This document shows, in pieces, positions 45,066-55,661 of a stretch of DNA of 64,000 bases. Source of the stretch: Sepiola atlantica (taxonomy: Eukaryota > Mollusca > Cephalopoda > Sepiida > Sepiolidae); NCBI GenBank assembly GCA_963556195.1, contig OY744532.1, positions 100,174,706-100,238,705 of the forward strand, given 5' to 3'. The notes under the pieces are model-generated. The model did no database searches and was not told the origin of the DNA. It was given only the letters and a program-made list of their open reading frames with translations. Every line of letters starts with the position of its first letter. Position 1 is the first letter of the stretch. Made by a program: the position numbers and the translations under genes.

Positions 45066-45870
45066 AAATACCGGTTCGTGGACACCAAAATACTTTGATG
45101 CAATAAAAAAAAAAGAAGTTATGCTACGGTGTGAACTGCATGAAAATAAAGCCTCTTGTTTTATTGCAGCCATGCACCGTCTGTTAATTCTCCTGGAAAT
45201 AAAAGTAAGATTCTACTGTATTTAAACTATAAAAAAAAAAAGTAAGCAGTAAAAAGAAAAATTTTTTAAATAAAGAAGTAATATTTTAGACTTTAGAGGT
45301 GGGGATGACTTTCACATATAAATTTAGCATAAAATAATCACCCACTTCGTGACCACCAAACGGTATTGATCACTCACTCTTGGACCAGATTTCCTTAAAA
45401 ACGCTATTTGGTCCGTAAGTGGTTGATCATTTCCACAGTAAAAAAAAAAAGAAAAATCAAAAAAAAATTTTTCTAACACATTACTGTTATTGAATTTTGT
45501 AGCCTGTCTGCCAGTTGAGCTTGAACTAAATAGATTGAGATCACAAGCAGATTGGAGAACAAAATAAGGAATATCCTTGAACAGGGGGTAAAAAAGTTTT
45601 TGGAAACAGTAAATCCACGAATATGCTGTGAAGTGTCAAGAGGTGTCATTCGAATATTAAATCAGGAAATGTCCAAGTTAAATATATCGAAATCCAAAAT
45701 ATAAACAAAATTGATGGAATAATCTCAAGGGCCTTTTCAATTATTATCTCGTCAGGAGAAAATCGATAGTGAGAAATATTAGTGACGAAAGTAAAGAGCA
45801 CAGAGGGGAAATTGAATGTGTCAGGAAATTGAGAGTAAGCGATTAAAATAAATTTAATTCAATATTCATT
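45066..45870. other. AT-rich DNA without recognised features
   Basis: No coding or repeat signature recognised. Poly-A runs at 45100, 45230 and 45440. Confidence 0.5.
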
Positions 45871-45872
45871 TC

Positions 45873-46523
45873 GTATGATACATTTATATTTTGCATCATG
45901 CATTTACATTTTGTACGATACATTTACATTTTGTACGATATATTTACATTTTGTACGATATATTTACATTTTGTACGATACATTTTGCACAATACATTTA
46001 CATTTTGCACGATACATTTTATATTATACATGTACATTTTGTATGATACATTTACATTTTGCACGATACATTTACATTGTTGCATGATACATTTACATTT
46101 TGCACGATACATTTACATCTTGCACGATACATTTACATTTTGTATGATACATTTTGTACGATACATTTACATTTTGCACGATGCATTTACATTTTGCACA
46201 ATACATTTAGTATGATACATTTACATTTTGCACGATACATTTACATTTTGCACGATACATTTTTATTTTGCACGATACATTTACATTTTGTATGATACAT
46301 TTACATTTTTCACAGTACATTTTGCGCGATACATTTTGTATGATACATTTACATTTTGCACAATACATTTACATTTTGTACGATATATTTATATTTTGCA
46401 CGATATATTTATATTTTGCACAATACATTTTGCCTGATACAGTTAAATTTTGCACGATACATTTTGTACGATACATTTACATTTAGCACAATATATTTTG
46501 TACGATACATTTACATTTTGCAG
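45873..46523. repeat. 20-bp minisatellite
   Basis: About 30 imperfect units of CATTTACATTTTGCACGATA, with GCAC/GTAC/GTAT and ACGATA/ATGATA/ACAATA variants and some half-length units. The His/Phe/Ile-rich frames across it are artefacts of the repeat. Confidence 0.95.
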
Positions 46524-46885
46524 ACCCCGCCATAGCTCGGAATTACCGCATCATAAAAGAAGAGTTGTGCGATAGATTTAGTTTATCAACAATGTTTAAA
46601 TGTTACTCATTTTAATTTCACGAAAAATGTTTCTCTAGAAATGGTTATGTTCATTATTTCAATGTAAGAGTTACGTCACTGATTCTGTGTTTTTTTTTTT
46701 AATTTGATATAAAACTTGGCTTTGTCTAACTTTCATCGTTGTTAGTAAGTGCTTGAACCAAAACGAACGTCGTTTTAAGAATATGACATTACAATAAAGT
46801 AACGTGATGTTTGTAAATTCTAATGCATTTTGAAAATTAAATTAATTTTAACAAACACCTATTTTACAACTTTTAAACGTGTGTA
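46524..46885. other. AT-rich DNA without recognised features
   Basis: A stretch with AAACTTGGCTTTGTCTAAC (near 46712) recurs near 47655 as a short direct repeat on the far side of the nested SINE/LTR. It may be a flank of an older element. Confidence 0.45.
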
Positions 46886-47525
46886 TGCCTGATTAGCCCC
46901 GTCGGCATTCTCTAGCAGGTACGGCTCAGGCGATTAGCAGTAAACTAACCCCTTCTCAAAGTGCGAGAAGGTAAGGCTTGGGAGTGTTAGAATCGGGTCG
47001 TGTTCCCGACTATAAGCGAGTTCATAAAATCAAGCAATTGTTGCATGCAAAAACAGAGTAATAATTAACAAACAAAAGCAGGTAGTTCAAATAAGGTTTA
47101 TTGAACGTGTGTGTATGTGGGATGATGACGTGTGTGGTGTATGTATGTGTGTCGATAGAACACAGTTCTTGAAAAGAGTATGTGAAGAAATGAGTCCGGC
47201 GTGGGAAAGTCCTTGAAAACTGTATACAAAGAAAATGAGTTGAGAACTCTTACCATTGTTGAACATGTGTTGACGGAGCGCTGGTGTCTTAGCGTCGTTC
47301 AGCGAGGCCAATTGAATAGAGAAGAGAGTGATTTTCCGTTTACACCGGTTTTTATAATCAGAAGGGCAGATAACTCTGGTGTCGCTTTTCAGCGCCACCT
47401 GTCGGTGAAAAAGCGACACCTAACGGCCAACCGGTGCAGTTATGTTTGAAAGGAAGAGGTAACTGCTACAGGAGAATGAACCTCCTAGAACTGCACAGAA
47501 CCATACCTCAGCCCAACAGACGAAA
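46886..47525 (-). mobile_element. SINE interrupted by a solo LTR
   Basis: 46886-46984 carries the family core on the minus strand (CCCCGTCGGCATTC, AGCAGTAAACTAACC, AAGGCTTGGGAG). The rest of the same SINE resumes at 47471 (ATGAACCTCCTAGAACTGCA, CATACCTCAGCCCAACAGAC). Between them is a 486-bp LTR. GGAG at 46981-46984 is repeated at 47471-47474. Confidence 0.8.
46985..47470 (-). mobile_element. Solo LTR with 4-bp duplication
   Basis: On the plus strand it begins TGTTAGAATCGGG and ends AACTGCTACA, giving TGT...ACA ends. The target duplication is GGAG. Read on the minus strand, a TATA box (ATTATAAAAACCGG, about 47355) lies upstream of a polyadenylation signal (TTCAATAAACC, about 47096). This fits a Ty3-like LTR transcribed on the minus strand. 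No gag/pol or primer-binding site lies beside it, so the internal part was lost by LTR-LTR recombination. Confidence 0.85.
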
Positions 47526-47921
47526 GGCCACGTACCTTCAAAATGATCCAGACGTTTTAAAGTTAAAGTTCATTAGTTCAATTGAAGAGTTATGTCACCG
47601 ATTTTGTGGGGTTTTTTTGAATTTTTTTTTAAATTATTATTATTATTTTGGTATAAAACTTGGCTTTGTCTAACTAAAAAAGCATTTCTGGTTAACAAAT
47701 ATCCCAATGTTTGGAAATTAAGTTCAGAGTAGTGGCTTTTAACACTTATCTATTAAAAACAGAAGTTACTTATCTTGAAGCGAAGTAAAAAAAAATATAT
47801 ATCTGTGATATTTTCAATTAAAATTCACTTCTTTTCATGAATCAGAAAACGATTTTTTAGGAACACTGATTCATTTGTTGCCAGATTTATAATCATAACT
47901 GAAAAAAGAACCATTAAGTTC

Positions 47922-47922
<1 letters not shown>
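47526..47922. other. AT-rich DNA without recognised features
   Basis: No feature beyond the AAACTTGGCTTTGTCTAAC repeat noted upstream. Confidence 0.45.

Positions 47923-47980
<58 letters not shown>
47923..47980. repeat. (TA)n microsatellite
   Basis: Pure 58-bp TA array, one of the longest here. Confidence 0.95.
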
Positions 47981-47982
<2 letters not shown>

Positions 47983-48477
47983 TAGGTTGAGACAGGTTGT
48001 CAAATATAATTCCATAAGTAGGGCAATTATTTATATTCCAAGAATACATTACTCTTAGATAACCAGAATGCATTGCTTTCAGAAGTAAATTTTACAGTGA
48101 AAGCGGAAACATTACTGAGAGAGAGCAGCATTACTCTTAGAAAACACCATTCCAAGAAAAACATTACTTCTTTGGAAACATTACTCTTTGGCATTGGTAA
48201 TCTTCTTTGTTCTCAACGTGATTGACTATCAGCCACCGCCTTCTAGGATCTATTTGGGGAGAAAAATAACTAAGAGAAATAAGGTTTTGATTTTTTGAAG
48301 AATACGATAGAATAATACGGTTGGGGATGAACTTATAGATACTAGAGAATTACATGACCAGCAGATTGATCTGATTGGGCCAAAGTGGACGAATGTCTAT
48401 CCACCAGCATCCCGTTTTCGGGAGAGGGGGGAGTTTTATCTCTCTGCATGGGGTGCAGTTGACGAATTCTAGCCCCC

Positions 48478-48600
48478 CCCCCCCCCGGCCGACAGGGTGC
48501 GGACTGAGAACTTGGGTGTGCTGGGTTTGAATCCAGGTTCGTTTCACAGAAACACTTTTATCAAAACCCACACTTGACCTGGAGAGGAGGTAAATAAAAT
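48478..48600 (+). mobile_element. tRNA-headed SINE sharing the U2-SINE tail
   Basis: After a C run (48473-48486), GGTGCGGACTGAGAACTTGG and GGGTTTGAATCCAGG give a degenerate A-box side and a good B box. The 3' end (ACACTTGACCTGGAGAGGAG, then GTAAATAAAA) is the tail type seen in the U2-SINE family at 33640 and 39740. Different heads on the same tail suggest a shared LINE partner. Confidence 0.65.
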
Positions 48601-48621
48601 ACTGTATATTCCCCCTCTCTT

Positions 48622-48652
<31 letters not shown>

Positions 48653-48778
48653 CTGTCTGTCAGTCTTTATCTATCTAATATATATATATATATGTTTGTC
48701 TGTCTCTATCTGTCAGTCTGTATCTATCTATCTATCTATCTATCTATATCTGTCTGTCTGTCTGTCAGTCTTTATCTA

Positions 48779-48813
<35 letters not shown>

Positions 48814-48837
48814 TGTCTGTCTCTATCTGTCAGTCTG

Positions 48838-48869
<32 letters not shown>

Positions 48870-49053
48870 AACTCTGTACTGTATCCTCCTTTTTAAACCA
48901 AACATTTTAAGAACAAAAAAACATTTACTTTTGAAAAAATTTGAGTTAGAAATTTGAGATTTAAAAAAATTCTTCTGTTTTTTCTCTTTTTCAGTTTTAG
49001 GTTGCAACAAGTTTTTCCTTTTTGGGTTTTTCCACTCTCTCACCTTTATTCAC

Positions 49054-49090
<37 letters not shown>

Positions 49091-49251
49091 ACTTCTTCCT
49101 ATTCATCTCCTTCTATTTCTCTACTCACTTTTACTTCCTCTTCTTTTTCCTTCTAATCAGCCCTCTCTTCTTTTCTCTCTCTCTCTCTCTCTCTCTCTCC
49201 ACACTCTGTTCATGGTTTCACTCTTTTTATCTATTAATTATCTCATCTTCA

Positions 49252-49286
<35 letters not shown>

Positions 49287-49296
49287 CTCACTCCCT

Positions 49297-49345
<49 letters not shown>

Positions 49346-49530
49346 CTCTCATCTTCTTTACTCTGTCTATTTAGTTCTGTCTCTGAAACAAATTTTTAGT
49401 TCTGTCTCCCTCCCTCCTTCTCTCTCTCTCTCTCCGCATATCACTACCATTTCTCTTCCTTTCTTTTTTTTTCTTTTTTCCTTTTCTTTTTCATTTTCAT
49501 TAACTTTCATGTCATTATCTCATTAACAAG
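48601..49530. repeat. Pyrimidine-rich tract with CTAT, CTGT and CT arrays
   Basis: CTAT/CTGT microsatellites (48620-48880) include a duplicated block starting at 48690 and 48809, separated by TA arrays. 48960-49530 is almost all C and T on the plus strand, with (CT)n, (CTAT)n and TTC runs. The Leu/Ser-rich 190-codon frame here (48954-49526) is an artefact. Confidence 0.9.
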
Positions 49531-50170
49531 AAGTAAAAAATAAATAAATTAATTAATTAAATAAAACCTCCTTTGAAAGCAAAATTTGCTTAAAATTAAA
49601 TCTTGCATTTTTTTACCCCTGACTTTCAAAAAATTATTTCTCACACCTCCGATATTTCCTCTTGTAATTTTTTTTTTCTTTTTTCTTTTTTTCTCACACT
49701 TCTAAACTGTATAGTCAGAAGAAAATAATTAAAAAAGAAATAAGAAGACGAAGAAAAAGGAGAAGAAAAAAATTTGTTTCAGATTTCTGAGATACATAAT
49801 ATCCAATGCACCAAATAAAACCTTCTTTCAAGCCCTTCCCATTACCCCCCTCCCCACCCACCCACACACACACAACAGCACTCCTTCCTGGGTTCCCCTA
49901 ACCCTGCAACAACTCGTTCTGGTTCCCCTCCTCATATAAACCCAAATAAATCTTAAAACTATACTAAATAAGAAAAATTAAATAAAAAGAAAAAAAAATG
50001 TCAAAGAGTCTTGGGCGGCGCCTTAAAATAATATGGTATGGCATTACCATTCAGAAAGGCACTGCATTTTGCCATCTGAAGAAACTTTAATTTTTTTTCT
50101 TCTTTTTCTGAATCTGTTAAATTGAGCATTATCTTCAACGTTCCCGCCTCCCTTCCCATTCTAGCAAAAA
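49531..50170. other. AT-rich DNA without recognised features
   Basis: Low-complexity A- and T-rich sequence with a C/A-rich patch near 49850. Confidence 0.5.
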
Positions 50171-50191
50171 TTGCTACTGTGGTGCCAAGTT

Positions 50192-50412
50192 CTAAATGTC
50201 TCCATTCATTTTAGATTTCTTGGGAACCAGTTTTCCCAGCCTGCTGATGCAACTAAACCTGCCAATATAAAGGAGACCTTTCAGCACATTTGGAAGCAGA
50301 CATTCTCCCATAGGGTTACTCGACGCCATTGCGAATTTTACAAATTATTTGGTGGTGATCTACTTTTTCAAGTTAGGTGTAAATATAGTTTGCCGAGCTT
50401 TTTTAGGGATAA
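50192..50412 (+). repeat. Direct repeat left of LINE fragment
   Basis: GAACCAGTTTTCCCAGCCTG, CAACTAAACCTGCCAATATA, CACATTTGGAAGCA and ATAGTTTGCC recur in order at 50938-51150. The two copies flank the minus-strand LINE fragment, so the region was duplicated or the LINE inserted between tandem copies. Confidence 0.7.
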
Positions 50413-50529
50413 TTTTTATTTATTTGTATTTAAAAAAACAAAACAACTTTTATTCTCCCCGAAACAAGACATATTGCCATGAAGCGTAAGAAGTTACTAT
50501 GATTGGGACCAGATTTATCGGAGGCAATC

Positions 50530-50936
50530 TGGATGGGGAGTTGGGCAGCGTAATATTTGTTCACATTACATTTAAATTTCTGCATGATGGTACAACAAGG
50601 ACCAGAGAGAGAATTCAAATGGTCCGAAGAAAAAAAGCTATCAGAGCAGAAAATCTTCTGGCATCTAGGATCTGTACAGTGAAGGGGCGGGATTTTGCTG
50701 CTAGTCGTGCGGGTCAGGGTTATTTTCGTTTAGAGTGTACAAGTGCAGTTAGTTCATCGGAGCGCATTCTGTGAAAGTACTTGCAAAACAAGCACAGGGA
50801 TGCAACACTGCAGCGATGTGACAGTGTCTGGAGCTTGGCCGACAGTGTGGGACCTATTAGGTTAGAAATTCTTTATTGCAACTTGCCCAAGACGGAGAGG
50901 CTAATGATTGATGCACCTGCCCAAATGTGGCAACAA
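50530..50936 (-). mobile_element. Jockey-like LINE fragment, decayed
   Basis: Same family and orientation as 52383-53365. Plus-strand landmarks are TTTAAATTTCTGCATG, GAGCAGAAAATCTTCTGGCA, AGTTAGTTCATCGGAGCG, TGCAAAACAAGCACAGGGAT and TGATGCACCTGCCCAAATGT. It covers the post-palm region only and is broken by frameshifts. Confidence 0.75.
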
Positions 50937-50937
50937 G

Positions 50938-51150
50938 ACTCCATTCATTCTAGACATCTTCGTAGCCAGTTTTTCCAGCCTACTGATACAACTAAACCTG
51001 CCAATATAAATAAAAAAAGCACATTTGGAAGCAAACACTCTCCCATAGGGTTAGCCAGCAATAAGATACCATTCCGAATGTTACAAATTATTCGGTGGTA
51101 ATATACTTTTTGAAGTCAAGTGTAGATATAGTTTGCCAAGCTTTATTCGG
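50938..51150 (+). repeat. Direct repeat right of LINE fragment
   Basis: Second copy of the 50192-50412 sequence (CAGTTTTTCCAGCCTACTGA, ACAACTAAACCTGCCAATAT, ATAGTTTGCCAAGCTTTATT). Confidence 0.7.
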
Positions 51151-51158
51151 TATAATAT

Positions 51159-51768
51159 ACGTGGGTTCTTGTTGCTTAAAAGTACGAAAAAAAAATTTTT
51201 CTTTGTCTTTTCCTGAGAGAGAGTTAATTAAGGGGCAGTAACTGGGAATTGTAATTTTGAGCCAGATTTTGTCTTTATTATCTAACAACTTTGATTTTGT
51301 ATTAAATTGCGATCATGGATCTGAACTTGTTCCAGTTTGAAGACATACTATATTTTACTTCCGAAAAAGCTAAACAGATCGATTTCTTACAAGCCCATGG
51401 GCTTATTTCTGGCGAAGAAACCTGCAGTTGTGGGCATAACATGCGACTTGTGCCATCAACAGTGAAAACTGATGGATTTCTTTGGCGTTGCACGAGTGGT
51501 TACTGTGCAAGTATAACGTTGATTAGACGTAACTCGCTGAATTTCGTTCAGTGATTTCATTCACTGCAAAATTCAAATTTAAACAAAATAAATTCCTAAA
51601 TTTTCCATTACTGTATTCTTTTACGTTCATTTATTAATAATTAATTTCCAGTTAATTGCTTTCGATGTAATAACAACAGTTGAATAGAGTTACTGCCCCT
51701 TAATTAACTCTCTCTCAGGAAAAGACAAAAACATTTTTTTTTCGTACTTTTAAGCAACAAGAACCTAT
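51159..51768 (+). mobile_element. Merlin-like DNA element with long terminal inverted repeats
   Basis: Ends of about 85 bp (51159-51243 and 51676-51768) are near-perfect inverted copies containing TTCTTGTTGCTTAAAAGTAC and CCTGAGAGAGAGTTAATTAA. Outer ends read GGTTCTTG. Flanks TATACGTG and TATGCGTT could be a diverged 8-bp target duplication, which fits Merlin/IS1595-type elements. The interior keeps only the N-terminal zinc-ribbon frame (51315-51554). Confidence 0.7.
51315..51554 (+). CDS. Truncated ISXO2/Merlin-type transposase zinc ribbon
   Basis: The 79-codon frame starts M-D-L-N-L-F-Q-F and runs through F-L-Q-A-H-G-L-I near residue 24, C-S-C-G-H-N-M-R-L near 37, and W-R-C-T-S-G-Y-C near 57. 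The C-x-C-G-x-x-M ... W-R-C-x-x-x-x-C layout is the N-terminal zinc ribbon of ISXO2-like (IS1595/Merlin) transposases common in invertebrates; there it helps bind the terminal repeats. The catalytic DDE domain is absent and the frame stops 25 codons after the ribbon. It may be a mere remnant, or could bind the inverted repeats if expressed. No promoter evidence. Confidence 0.55.
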   Translation: MDLNLFQFEDILYFTSEKAKQIDFLQAHGLISGEETCSCGHNMRLVPSTVKTDGFLWRCTSGYCASITLIRRNSLNFVQ

Positions 51769-51770
51769 GC

Positions 51771-52382
51771 GTTTAGTCAGCCATGGCCCATATGCAAGAG
51801 GGTCTCTGATTGGTCAGAAGGATCGAAGTTAGATATCAGCTGCTGAGGGATTTTTACTGAGAAAACATGCAATACAGGGTGACACGCATCCCTTGTTGTC
51901 ATATATTCTTGATTAAATCATCAGTCATTTTACAGAACATGTGAACAGGAGAGCATTTGAATGCCTACTAGACACTATCCTCGAGTGTCTTCGGTCTCTC
52001 TGTGCAGGGGGTTGTCAGGACAACCTGACATGAGAATACTTCACTTTACGAGTAAACTCTGACCAAATATTCAAAATAACATGGTATCCAAAACTCAAAT
52101 AAGATCCCCTTGACATGGCTACACAATGGCTCATGTAATGAATGGTGCACCTTCTAGTAATGCTACCTCAAGTAACAGCATTTAGCTGGATACTCCACCA
52201 GACCAGAAGAATTATTGTCCTGGAATCCGACAACACCAAGCAAAGACCACAAGAAAGATATACCATGAGATAGATAAATGGTCAATTGGAGAAAGGAACA
52301 ATTATATTCTTCACTGCTTTACTAACTCCAGGTTGGAGAGTTTGGAGAGAACCTTAAATAAACACTCGGATATCTATGTATC
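51771..52382. other. Unrecognised DNA
   Basis: Fewer low-complexity runs than its neighbours. No coding frame or known repeat was recognised. Confidence 0.4.
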
Positions 52383-53365
52383 TCTTTTTTTTTTCTCTTT
52401 TTTTTTTAACATAGCTCACCCCAAACAAGGCAGGGGCTACTGAAAAAAAAGAAAGGAGAGAAGGTTGGGGGGGTCAACCTAAATTGGGATCTGCGCAGCG
52501 AGATGTCTGTTTACATTAGTTTTAAATTTCTGCATGCCAGTACTGTCCACGAAACAGGGGGCAGGGAGGGAGTTCCAGAGGCCAGCAGCACGAGGAAAGA
52601 AGCTATTTGAGTAGAAAGCTCTCTGGCATCTGGGGACCTCCACAGTGAATGGATCGGATTTAGTTGATTGTCGAGTTGGTCTAGTGAATTTACGTCGAGG
52701 GGGCACCAGAGTAGCCAATTCATCGGAGCATAATCCATTGAAGTATTTGTAAAACAAGCACAAGGATGCTACATTGCGGCGATGGGACAGGGACTGGAGC
52801 TTGGTTGACAGTGAGAGACCTATTAGGTTGGCGACTCTTTTTTGGACCTTGTCAAGGAGGGAGAGACTAGTAGATGATGCACCAGCCCAGATGTGGCAAC
52901 AATACTCCATGCATGGGCGGATGGTTGCTTTGTAGAGATAGAGGATAATGTCAGGTGTGAGGAGTTTACTAGCACGGTAGAGGGAGCCAACCTTCTTTGC
53001 GGCAGCCTTGGCAATGTCTTCAATGTATTTGTTCCAATTCATGTTACCTGGGAAGGTTAAGCCGAGGAGTTTGAATGATGAACTATCAGGTAGGGTGTTA
53101 TTTGCCATGACAATCGGTGGTTGGAGAGGTTTCTTGTAGTTATTGAAGGAAAGGAGCTTTGTCTTTGCAGCATTAAAAGTTATCAACCATTTATGACTCC
53201 AATCCACTACAGCCTGGAGGTCATTTTCTAAGGATTCAGCCATTGCCTCGGATATGATCGCGTCTGTTTTGCCAACATGGCGAGAGTAAAGCGTGGTGTC
53301 GTCAGCAAATAAACAAATCTCATAACGAAATAAAGTGTTTGCTCCAGGAAGGGGCCCCTTGATCT
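52383..53365 (-). mobile_element. Jockey-like LINE 3' part, best-preserved copy
   Basis: One uninterrupted minus-strand frame runs from about 53362 to 52479. It begins in the palm with G-P-L-P-G-A, Y-E-I-C-L-F-A-D-D-T-T-L-Y-S (catalytic F/Y-A-D-D), passes A-M-A-E-S-L-E-N-D-L, A-A-K-T-K-L-L-S-F, K-L-L-G-L-T, S-L-Y-R-A-S-K, Y-K-A-T-I-R-P-C-M-E-Y-C-C-H-I-W-A-G, L-S-H-R-R, F-F-P-R-A-A-G-L-W-N-S-L-P and ends F-K-T-N-V-N-R-H-L-A. A 3' UTR (with GGGGTGAGCTATGTT) and an A-rich tail end at about 52383. The reverse transcriptase would copy element RNA at the target. The copy is 5'-truncated, without endonuclease or most of the palm, so it cannot be autonomous. The long open frame implies a fairly young insertion. 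Confidence 0.85.
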
Positions 53366-53489
53366 TTAAGAACTAACTAAACTAAAATAAAAAAAGTAAA
53401 CCGGGGGGGGGGGGCTCATACATCCAAACTATCTCCCTTTCTTATAACATTTCTCAGTACTAGGACTTATACTTGAGTCTTTTTTGGCA

Positions 53490-53836
53490 TACAATCAAGA
53501 AGTTGACCACGGCATCACCAAACATGTTTTTGATGTATTCAGTGGTGTGCAGACCACTGAATCCATCAAAAACATTACCACAAGACAGGCTCATTCAAGA
53601 AAGTGCCAGACTTTTTTGTGCATCAGTTCAAGTGTGAAAAAGCCCCTTTCAAGAGGAGCATTCAGGACTGGGTGGCCCACTTCAAGAACTATGGGACAGT
53701 GGAGAATATCGCTGCAGCCAGTAACAATCCTCCAAGCCATTCAAGATACCCCAACAAGAGTATAGCTGATCTGATCAAGAGTTTGAGAGGGTCAGTTCAG
53801 CAGAGTCCAAAACACTGTGCACAAAATGAGCCGTAG
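53490..53836 (+). pseudogene. Transposon-derived HTH protein remnant
   Basis: A frame from 53603 gives F-V-H-Q-F-K-C-E-K-A-P-F-K-R-S-I-Q-D-W, V-A-H-F-K-N-Y-G-T-V, then N-K-S-I-A-D-L-I and S-V-Q-Q-S-P-K. This order (short K/R-x-P, I-x-x-W/L-V-x-x-F, G-x-V, then a basic SP-S helix) matches the N-terminal HTH region (DUF4817-like) found in many repetitive animal proteins related to mariner-type transposons. The part upstream (53484-53600) is in another frame. No catalytic domain follows. Confidence 0.45.
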
Positions 53837-53992
53837 ACACGTTCCCATCGCTTATTGTAAAATTCTGTTCCAGGATTAGCTGAAAGAGAATTTGTGATCA
53901 ATTTAAAGACTGATTTTAGGTGGGCAGCTCACATCTCAGACTTTAACCATACCAGATTTATATCTCTAGTTTTACCTTAAAGAACAATATCT

Positions 53993-54029
<37 letters not shown>

Positions 54030-54212
54030 GAAACTAAAAGTATACTTTTAGTAGATAGAACCTATAGTGAAATGGTTTAAGCTCAATATACGAGATAGAG
54101 CAATTATAAAGATAGATGAAAGAAGAGGGATAAACATGTACGAATGACAAATTTATTTCAACTTCGATTGTTCAATGCAAGGTGTACTTGGTAAAAACAT
54201 GTTTATTATTCT
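53837..54212. other. AT-rich DNA with TA array
   Basis: A TA array lies at 53998-54023. Nothing else was recognised. Confidence 0.5.
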
Positions 54213-54258
54213 TTCCTTAAGCCAAGGCTTTTCAAAGATTAAAATCTTATCAGAAGAA
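54213..54258 (-). ncRNA. Decayed hammerhead motif
   Basis: Minus strand: CTTCT, CTGAT followed directly by AAGAT-TTTA-ATCTT-T, GAA, AAGCC-TT-GGCTT, A, AGGAA. Compared with 42792-42849 the GA of CTGATGA is missing and stem I is weaker, so it should not cleave. The flanking CTTTCCTTAAGCCA is shared. Confidence 0.65.
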
Positions 54259-54519
54259 TTACATAGATAGAATTTTGAATTTTCCACAGCCAACTTATCT
54301 ATCTATGTATCATCGTCCACCCGTTGTCTTTGTCCAAATTTGGTGCTTCATCTAAACACCAGCCAGAGTGTCACTGTTGTAAAAAAAGGATATTCCTTCC
54401 AAACCAAATCACAACTTTAAGTTTTAAAAAAAGTAACGATGTTTTATTTTGAGAAGTTACAGTGTTACTTGGTTTCTCTACTGAACGACAGACTTGCAAA
54501 TCAGGACAAACATATCTTT

Positions 54520-55485
54520 CAACTGAACACAAACAATCCATCAGCTTTAGGCGAAAAAGCCCAATTGTCTCTGAGATCCACAGAAACTCAACTGAACACA
54601 AACAATCCATCAGCTTTAGGCGAAAAAGCCCAATTGTCTCTGAGACCCACAGAAACTCAACTGAATACAAACAATCCATCAGCTTTAGGCAGAAAAGCCC
54701 AATTGTCTCTGAGACCCACAGAAACTCAACTGAACGCAAACAATCCATCAGCTTTAGGCGAAAAAGCCCAATTGTCTCTGAGACCCACAGAAACTCAACT
54801 GAACGCAAACAATCCATCAGCTTTAGGCGAAAAAGCCCAATTGTCTCTGAGACCCACAGAAACTCAACTGAACACAAACAATCCATCAGCTTTAGGCGAA
54901 AAAGCCCAATTGTCTCTGAGATCCACAGAAACTCAACTGAACGCAAACAATCCATCAGCTTTAGGCGAAAAAGCCCAATTGTCTCTGAGACCCACAGAAA
55001 CTCAACTGAACGCAAACAATCCATCAGCTTTAGGTGAAAAAGCCCAATTGTCTCTGAGACCCACAGAAACTCAACTGAATACAAACAATCCATCAGCTTT
55101 AGGCAGAAAAGCCCAATTGTCTCTGAGACCCACAGAAACTCAACTGAACGCAAACAATCCATCAGCTTTAGGCGAAAAAGCCCAATTGTCTCTGAGACCC
55201 ACAGAAACTCAACTGAACACAAACAATCCATCAGCTTTAGGCGAAAAAGCCCAATTGTCTCTGAGATCCACAGAAACTCAACTGAACGCAAACAATCCAT
55301 CAGCTTTAGGCGAAAAAGCCCAATTGTCTCTGAGACCCACAGAAACTCAACTGAACGCAAACAATCCATCAGCTTTAGGCGAAAAAGCCCAATTGTCTCT
55401 GAGACCCACAGAAACTCAACTGAACGCAAACAATCCATCAGCTTTAGGCGAAAAAGCCCAATTGTCTCTGAGACCCACAGAAAAT
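54520..55485. repeat. 69-bp minisatellite, 14 units
   Basis: Unit: CAACTGAACACAAACAATCC, ATCAGCTTTAGGCGAAAAAG, CCCAATTGTCTCTGAGATCC, ACAGAAACT. Because 69 is a multiple of three, frames stay open on both strands (377 codons on plus, 54439-55572; 355 on minus, 54371-55438), each as a 23-residue repeat. An ATCC variant recurs at exactly 345-bp spacing (54571, 54916, 55261), a five-unit higher-order pattern. I regard both frames as by-products; no signal peptide or known domain is present. Confidence 0.95.
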
Positions 55486-55661
55486 GAACTGACCTTCTCT
55501 GCCTGTTCTGCTCAAATATATATAAATATCACTTGGACAACTTCAGATTTATCAGTTGTTAATTTACATTAACATTAAATTTACTGTATATATGAGCTTG
55601 TGTTTGTGTGCGTTCACTGCATATATCGTTATCGTCACTTGGTGTCTATGTCTGAGTTCGG

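Noticed and set aside
48954..49526. 190-codon protein gene
   Set aside because: A Leu/Ser/Phe frame created by CT-rich microsatellites; no domain or codon structure.
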